A stretch of DNA of 64,000 nucleotides from Neoconidiobolus thromboides FSU 785 (taxonomy: Eukaryota > Entomophthoromycota > Entomophthoromycetes > Entomophthorales > Neoconidiobolaceae), in contig MU626258.1 of assembly GCA_025603075.1 (NCBI GenBank), positions 321,457 through 385,456 of the forward strand, given 5' to 3'. This document shows, piece after piece, positions 57,453-64,000 of this stretch (position 1 is its first letter; every line of letters starts with the position of its first letter). The translations under genes were made by a program, and so were the position numbers. Below the pieces are notes generated by a model. The model worked only from the letters and a program-made list of their open reading frames with translations. It was not told where the DNA came from and did not search any database.

Positions 57453-58968
57453 TTACAAACAGATAAGCTTGTCTCCCGAAAATGTAATATCATTAGCACT
57501 TGATTCTAACTTTTCAACACTAGAGTCTATTTGATTATGATAAAGGCCTTCATTTCCTCTTTTATCCCAATGTCTAAAATTTAGCGTATTCAAATTGACT
57601 ACTTTCAATTCATTTTCCTTATTATTTAATATCAAAAAATTAAATGTTAACTGCGCCTTGTTCACGTCTTTAAACTTTACTATCTTTAGTTCCGATTTGT
57701 TCTTCAAATCAACCATAATCAATTCCTTATTCTTTAATAAAATGCCAGCAATTCCATTTCCACCAAGTATGACTTTAGAAATAGCATCATCTTCATTGAT
57801 AAGCTCTTTTGTAATTTCTATTGAAAATGCTGGCTTACTGCTGTATCCAGTCAAAACTTTAGCATCCTCGCTGTAATTTGGGTAATAAGGAACTTCCTCA
57901 AACTCATCTTTATTTTCATTTCCAAACCATTTTAGATAATATTTCTCATTTTTATTTTTACTTACTGCTAAAAACCCATGTCTATCAGATGTTATAAACT
58001 TGATCTCTTGATCAAGTAAGTTTTGTACCAATACTGGATAATAGGACTTACAATTATCAGTATTTGGCAAATAACCCCATATATAAACTAAATCTCTAGA
58101 GCTGTATTCCGGATTGTTTGGATTGCCAACGGCTATAGAGTAATCTCTATTTTTTTAAAAGATAAAACTCAAATAAATAGTAACAATAGTATACCTACCC
58201 AGCAGCTAAAATTTTACTTATAGTAACTTTAGCCTCATTAAAGAAATCAATGGTGCTTGGTAATGGATCATAAACTTCGGCTCCTCGTCCCAAAATACCT
58301 GCTCCCCTTTGATTTTAACTAAGTTAATGAACTTGTTTTATCAGCTATAAGAACGCTTACCAACTCCAAATCTGATTAGTATCTCGATCCAAACACAAAG
58401 TATGGAAATCTCCGGCTACTAATTGATATCCATTGCCACTTTTCTCTTTTTTGAAATTAATAGCACCAGGTAATAAAAACGGACTTTCTATTAAGTCCTC
58501 GGATTCCGAGCCACTATCCATTAAGCTAAAACTAGTGTTGGTTGGGCCTAACTTTGGAGTTGTTTAATTATTTGAATTTAGAAAAGGTGTGTTTGATTTA
58601 CTTGCCCATATTCATTCGAACCCCTAAACTTGTTAATTTTACTGTTTTTTATAGTTCTTATAACTTGTTATTTACCAGGTGTAAAGTTGGTTGTTGATAA
58701 TAGCAGCGTAATGATGGAGCTAATGGAAAGTCAGTATTCCATCTTTATTATTTATTTAAGCAATTCTCACCCCACATGTTAGTTGATTTAATTCGATAGG
58801 TTCTAAATTTTTGATTTCTTCTGGTATTAAACAAGATCTAAAATTGCTATTTATTGGCTCTGTATCATATTGTAACTTCTGTTGAAGTATATTAATTGTC
58901 AACCAACGTTGAGCAGTTTTTGTTATTACTGAACTTGGTCTTAGTTGAAGTTTAAAATACGTAAGCAT
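57453..58968 (-). CDS. RCC1-repeat protein
   Basis: Exons 58968-58771, 58719-58676, 58623-58602 (22 nt), 58551-58361, 58306-58199, 58146-57453; 418 aa, all phases closing. RCC1 blades: LTCGLHHYAAII followed by LYTWGSNEYGQLG, LVAGDFHTLCLD with IWSWGAGILGRG, then GDYSIAVG and VYIWGYLPN. These alternate the CG-x-HH and W-G signatures of the seven-bladed RCC1 fold. The first intron has a clear branch point (ACTGAC) 12 nt before its acceptor. The N-terminus MLTYFKLQLRPSSVITKTAQR is basic and amphipathic, compatible with a mitochondrial presequence, which would suggest a mitochondrial RCC1-like role instead of a Ran exchange factor. C-terminal blades are diverged. Confidence 0.85.
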
Positions 58969-59395
58969 AGTTAACAGTAACTTAAAGTTATAAAAAAGTG
59001 TCAATTTAAAAATTAAAGACGGGATTTTTACGAATAAAAAATGAAGTGAAATTTATTATTAGTTAAAATTAAATATTTGGTATAAGAATCGGAGGAGGGG
59101 ATATCGAATAAGAGAGCATGTATTGTCAAGGTTTTAACGAAAAAGAAAAGATAAAAGCATAAAAAAAAAGATGAGTATAAAATAAAAAACATTGGTACTA
59201 CCAGAGCAATTAGTGTATAATTTAAGATTAAAGTAGATTTATAGCTGAGGATACCAAATAGTTCAATTGATAATAATTTTGTTCCTTTTTTACAACTTAA
59301 AAGAGAGTTGGAATAGTATATATATATATATTCTTTTTAAATAAATTTCAATTAATTACGTAAATTTAAACATAGTTCTTTGTTTAGAACCTCGT
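58969..59395. other. Spacer between RCC1-like and G-alpha genes
   Basis: About 430 bp with the RCC1 promoter side and the G-alpha 3' side. Includes a short TA microsatellite at 59315-59331. Confidence 0.5.
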
Positions 59396-60875
59396 TTATA
59401 ATATCCCACTATCTTTTAAGGCATTTTGTAATATCGTTTCTTTAACCGCTGCAAATACTAATCGAATCTATATAAATAATGTTTAGTTATTGTAGCATAG
59501 TTAATGTAGATTGAACTTACATTTGAAGTGTCTGTTGCTTGAGTAAGGCTAAAAAGAATAATTAATATAAAACTATAGATTAAATAATTTACTTACTGTG
59601 GATAAAGTACCAATTTCTTTGTATTTGTTTGTGAAAACCTCCATAAAATATATTTAGCAGCTTTGTTTATATCAGATCCACCTAACAAAAACACATTACT
59701 ACTATTAATTCTAATATTGAGTTGAGCTTACCATTATAATCTGGAAAATATTTATTTAGTGGCGAGATTGGAATTTTATGGCGGAATATATCAATCTTAT
59801 TTAAAAACAAAATAATGGACGTCCTTAAAAACCATCGGGAATTAATGATGGATTCAAATAGTACTAAACTCTCCGTCATCCTATTCTATAAAAATTAAAA
59901 TGAATAAACTAAAAGCTTTAAAATAAAAAAAGAATTTACTTGTCCAGACTCTTCTAATAATACTTGATCATATTCACTTAGCGCTACACAAAATATAATC
60001 GATGTAACTGCTTCAAAGCAATGAATCCATTTTTTACGTTCTGATCTTTGGCCGCCCACATCAAACATACTAAATAAAGTCATAAGCCTATTGTTATTCA
60101 ATATTGCACAATCAATAATTACTGTATATTCAACTGTCCCATCGTGAATCGAGTTTCAATGATACCCGTAGTCTTAGTACGAGCCCTTAAAACATCTTGG
60201 ATCGTAGGTACGTATTCTGGGGATCCAATACGTTGAATATGCTCGAAAAAGCTATGAAATTATTAATTTTTGCTATCAAAAACAAATTCATTTAAATTAC
60301 TAAGGTGCTGAGTCCAAAATATAGAATCCTCCAGAATGATTGAGGCATTCTGTAGTAGTAGGATCTTTAACTAAGTCATAAACACCTTGAACAAATTCCA
60401 TTGGAAGAGCACCAGAGAACCCAAAATCTGCTAAAAGTCGCTGATAATCCTTAATAAATAACTTTTAAAATAATTAGCATCCTATTCTTTGATTTATAGC
60501 TACAACTATGATTTACTTTATTTTTGCCTTCACTTGGAGTTAACTTCAAGATTTCATAACCTTTGACAAGATCCCTAACACAGTCCACTACATTTTTATA
60601 AATAATGGGCCGTAGCATGTTTAATTCATTTAAATCATAACCATTCTGATGAATGATTTTCATCTGTTTAACTATTGTCGACTTTCCAGATTCTCCACTT
60701 CCTAAAAATGATACTCGTTATCATTACTTTCATTTATTATTATGAATGTAAACCTACCTAACAAGAGTATTTTACATTCTCTACTAAATCTTTTACTATC
60801 CTCTTCAATCATCCTCTCAATTTGAAGGTTTCTCTCCCTTTCGCCTCTTTCCTCAACTGATAAACAGGCGCCCAT
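59396..60875 (-). CDS. Heterotrimeric G-protein alpha subunit
   Basis: Nine exons: 60875-60758, 60701-60517, 60449-60301, 60251-60123, 60069-59940, 59885-59732, 59681-59597, 59548-59521, 59467-59396; 349 aa, normal for G-alpha. MGAC at the start gives a Gly2 myristoylation and Cys4 palmitoylation site. P-loop GSGESGKST (40-48), switch I with catalytic Arg175 (RARTKTTGI), switch [14 protein letters not shown] with Gln201, NKID (266-269) and TQATDT (319-324) are all intact. It should signal from plasma-membrane receptors in pheromone, nutrient or cAMP pathways; which one cannot be told. The end is LKDSGIL with Ser at position -4, so the pertussis-toxin cysteine is absent. Confidence 0.96.
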
Positions 60876-63315
60876 ATTAAGATAATGTAATGCTATCGTT
60901 GTTAGATTATTTTGATATAAACTTTTTTTCTTGTTGCAATAAAGCTAAACTAAGACAAGACAAATGGATAATTGTATTAATCTAGTAATAAAATAATGAT
61001 TAGTTATCATTATTTAATTTTATTAACAAAAATTAATTACTAAATAAAATAAAAAATAAGTTTTAAAAAAAAAGAAAGTAACTTACTTAACATTTAGAAA
61101 GCATACTAAGATTAAAAACTTCCAATTCTCTTTAATTTTTTTTTACACTTATTGGTCTTTTTTAATAAAAATGATTTTAAAAAATGGCTGTTAAAACTTT
61201 TTAAAAAAAGGGTGTATCTAATACCAAACTTAAAAGGGGTAAATCAAGAAATGATTTGAAAGTAACTCTATACATTTTTGTATTGAGCAATTATAAACAT
61301 TCCTTTCTTTACTTTTTTTGTTAGTATCTCAACCATTATTTTTCTCTCAAAAATCTTAAGTTCTAAAATGTTGGGGTTTAAATACGGGGTTTATCTTTAA
61401 TTTCTTTCAAAAACACTTTCTTTTACAATAGATTTCAACAAACAACTAATCCTATTGGTTATAGTGTGTTTAACGTCATTGTTTATCACTAAAACTATGA
61501 GTTGAAGTGAGTTTAAATGAGGCATATAATTCAACCAATACCATAACTCTTGTTAATGAGATAACAGTTGCTTTTAAATTATGTGTCATTATTATCTTTA
61601 ATTCATTTTTTACAATAATTGTATATTTTAAAAATAAACCTTTATATTTAACAAGGGATAATAATTAACTAGTTTTTAAAATATAAAATAGATTATAATC
61701 TTATTTTAAGTAAAAAAATTTAATTAAAACTATTCTCCTTACTTTGCTTTTTTTAGCAGCTTTACTACCTTTAAAGTTCTTAACTTACTTTAACGATGCC
61801 CTTACCTTTTATATTAAGTTAAATAATAATGAATTAAACAAATAAGCAATACACTCAATATAAAAAAATCGTCTTTATGCAAGATGTAACCCCTTAATAA
61901 ATTATTCTTTCTAAAATACTAATACATCACTTTAAACTAGTTCTAATAAATATAATTTACTTTCAATATAAAAGTATTAGTAGCTCTTAAATAAACTACT
62001 TAGAATTTTAGAGCTGTTTAAGTTCAGCTGTGCGCTATGTAATGAATAGGCTTTATAACTAGTAATTCACATTGTTGTGGCGGTTTATAGCTTGGTGACA
62101 AAAAAAGCTCTCAAATGAGTAGTTATATAGCGCATATTTGAACTTAAATAGGCGTAATGAATTCTTTTAAGAGTAAAAAAATGCTAATCGTTTGTTGTTC
62201 AACCCTAAAATCAGCTCAAGTTATTTTTTGACCTTTTTTATTAACTGAATTTTAAGAAAAGACACTATTTTTTCAATACAATTTAGTTCAAGCAAATTGC
62301 AATCTATTAGTGATAATATTTGAAACTAAGCAATTTATTGAACAATTGAAACATTTGTATTTGATTAAAAGAGATATATAAATCAAAACAGTTACAGCAT
62401 TTCAATGTACATTCAAAGGCTAATTTATTAGTGTGTTTAAAGAAATCAATAAATAGAACTATAGAAATAGTCTAATTGATAAGTTATTTTATGAATTTTT
62501 TTAGATACACTACACTACCTTATAAGTATTATTCATTAGAGCTAATTTGATATCAAAATATCTTATTATGGAAGTGTTATAAAATAAAAGGTAATAAATC
62601 TATTACGAAGTCAATATAAAATAGAAATTTAATTTTTATTGATAGAGTAGTATCATAATTTAAGGTGCTAAGGTTTTTAAAATTGTGTATTTGAACAATG
62701 ATATAAATAATACATGAATCAAATTGACATATTTAAGCTCTAGTTATTGACCTTTGAGCACTAATAATGTATTCGATAACTAAATATATAAATTTGAGAG
62801 TGACATTTAAGTTTAGCTTATAAACATTTTATTATAATAATACGCAATCTAAAATTGTTTTTTTTAATAGTTTCATTATAATAAGTATTTGCATTTCTTA
62901 AATAAAAACTTCATTTATTCTCATTGCTATTTGAAATATGTTTTGAATTAACTATGAAAAGAACAATATGTTTAATATGTAGAATAAGTTTTAATTTTAG
63001 ATAATTAAGACATTTTCCATATTTTTATTAAGTCATAGTAATAAATTTTCAAATAAGAATGCAACATTACAATCACCTGTTAAGCTAACAATTTTTATTC
63101 CAAACTGTGGCAACAAATCTAAAAATAAGCAATAAAGTTTAATTTTTAGGAAGAAAAAAACTTTTTTTATTTTAAAATTTCAATACTTCCACCAAAATCT
63201 AATTCTTGGACTTCAAATTTTAATAAATAATCATTTGATGATAAATAAACTAAAATACACTAAATAATAAGGAGAAAAAAAGCTATAAAAGCTATAAAAA
63301 ACGAAACAAAACATT
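60876..63315. other. 2.4-kb intergenic region
   Basis: AT-rich; contains the G-alpha promoter and one inverted-repeat element at 62017-62148. No supportable gene. Confidence 0.55.
62017..62148. repeat. 132-bp element with 26-bp imperfect inverted ends
   Basis: Left end TTTAAGTTCAGCTGTGCGCTA (62017 on) is matched by the inverted right end, which reads back as TTTAAGTTCAAATATGCGCTA; about 22 of 26 positions agree. Unrelated to the main MITE. Single copy in the window. Confidence 0.45.
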
Positions 63316-64000
63316 TCACTGCGCGCTAAATGGTTTAACCCGGGTACATTCTGGTGAATGGTTCAAGAGACCTCTTACCCAAAGCAAAGCACCATCACAA
63401 GTTCTTCTAGCAACTTCAGCGAATGCTAAACAAGCCACAAATGGGTATTTTTGTTTAGATCTACGAGTACCTTTAGTGCCATGGAACTGTTTAACGTCTG
63501 ATCCGCAGCAACATTGGTACAGATGTGTGACTGCGTTTTTCCTACGTCTAGTGTTACGTGTTTTCCATTTATTTAAAGGTTGACCAAGTTGTTCTAAAGT
63601 CAATTCAAATTGAACTAGAAATTGGTGTGATAGTTCCATATCATCTGCGTCAAACACACGTTTGATTACTTGAATCTTTTCAAGACATTCTCTTTGGTCT
63701 TGGGTTAATAAGAGATGGGAAGGGATACGAATAGATTGACTAGAAACTAAAGGCCCTAAGCGGTTGTTGATCCTAGACATGGAATTTCTATTGTCAGTGT
63801 TGTTTAAATCCATCTCCATGCTCATATTGTTTCCAAATTGTAAAAGCTTAGGCGCATGTTGAGTAAAGGTCAAAAAGCTACCTTTGGGTGGCAAATTGGA
63901 AGTAGAATTAGCAGAGTTAGAATTTGAAGGTGAATAAGGTCTTGGTCCATTAATTACCATAGGAAGTACTTGATCTAATTGATATCGTTGACGACGATGG
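63316..64000 (-). CDS. Zinc-domain DNA-binding protein, C-terminal part (runs off window)
   Basis: The frame is open to the right edge (RRQRYQLDQVLP before the Met at 63960), so the true start lies outside the window. The last 85 residues hold NKWKTRNTRRRKNAVTH, then LYQCCCGSD, FVACLAFAEVA and LLNHSPECT: a C-C/H-C arrangement like that of WRKY-GCM/FAR1-type zinc folds in proteins of early-diverging and basidiomycete fungi. Some relatives are transposase-derived, so it may be a regulator or a domesticated element. Upstream is Ser/Asn-rich. Stop at 63316. The family link rests on pattern memory and is moderate. Confidence 0.65.
   Translation of the reverse strand, partial: HRRQRYQLDQVLPMVINGPRPYSPSNSNSANSTSNLPPKGSFLTFTQHAPKLLQFGNNMSMEMDLNNTDNRNSMSRINNRLGPLVSSQSIRIPSHLLLTQDQRECLEKIQVIKRVFDADDMELSHQFLVQFELTLEQLGQPLNKWKTRNTRRRKNAVTHLYQCCCGSDVKQFHGTKGTRRSKQKYPFVACLAFAEVARRTCDGALLWVRGLLNHSPECTRVKPFSAQ

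Noticed and set aside
58739-58770. 28-nt intron in the RCC1 gene
   Set aside because: Too short for this genome and gives a frame clash; the 51-nt intron ending at CCATTAG has a good branch point and restores CGLHHYAA.

Overview
The window is nuclear DNA from an AT-rich, filamentous, early-diverging fungus of the zygomycete grade (Mucoromycota or Zoopagomycota/Entomophthoromycotina; I cannot fix the genus from sequence alone). The reasons are: fungal gene content (Zn2Cys6 regulator, SPB1, SSF1, SEC63, WASP, V-ATPase subunit a, a fungal-type G-alpha); many short introns of about 45-60 nt with GTAAGT-like donors and TAG acceptors; very AT-rich intergenic DNA; and a zinc-finger family member at the right edge of a type I associate with Mucoromycota. 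No gene here looks bacterial or viral.

Layout. 1-20 kb: a Zn2Cys6 regulator (+), V-ATPase subunit a (-), protein phosphatase inhibitor 2/GLC8 (+, sharing a 181-bp divergent promoter with the V-ATPase gene), SSF1/PPAN (-), an elongator tRNA-Met(CAT), WASP/LAS17 (+), and a PH-domain protein (+). 20-32 kb: long non-coding stretches around a Kelch/BTB-like protein (-), a DGAT2-family acyltransferase (+) and a small TIM chaperone (-). 32-50 kb: a two-RRM Hrp1/Musashi-like protein (+), SEC63 (+), a DGAT2-like pseudoenzyme with a long charged N-terminal extension (-), a repeat-rich block, a second active-looking DGAT2 (-) and SPB1 (-). 50-64 kb: a small secreted protein made of two copies of one domain (-), a relic of a LINE reverse transcriptase, a Ser-rich orphan (-), an RCC1-repeat protein (-), a G-alpha subunit (-) and the C-terminal end of a zinc-domain protein running off the right edge (-). 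I rebuilt the spliced genes by hand; exon lengths and phases close to intact reading frames for V-ATPase a (8 exons), SSF1 (8), WASP (11), SEC63 (16), SPB1 (15), G-alpha (9), RCC1 (6), RRM (5), both DGAT2 genes (3 each), the pseudoenzyme (3), GLC8 (4) and TIM (2).

Functional themes. Three DGAT2-family genes lie within about 15 kb, interleaved with SEC63 and an RNA-binding protein; one has lost the HPHG active-site block and gained eight 11-residue repeats. SSF1 and SPB1 both act in 60S ribosome maturation. WASP, PH, Kelch, RCC1-like and G-alpha proteins suggest growth and signalling functions, but no operon-like logic applies here.

Repeats. The dominant unexplained structure is a family of about 24 copies of a ~105-bp quasi-palindromic MITE (ends TGGGGATGT; central AGCGCT), clustered at 3.4-5.0, 14.7-17.9, 40.4-43.7, 50.1, 54.3-54.9 and 56.7 kb. 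I saw none between 18 and 40 kb. One copy sits inside one arm of an inverted pair of LTR-like repeats, and the other arm gives the empty site, which supports a TA target duplication. Another copy is split into oppositely oriented pieces by an apparent ~130-bp inversion.
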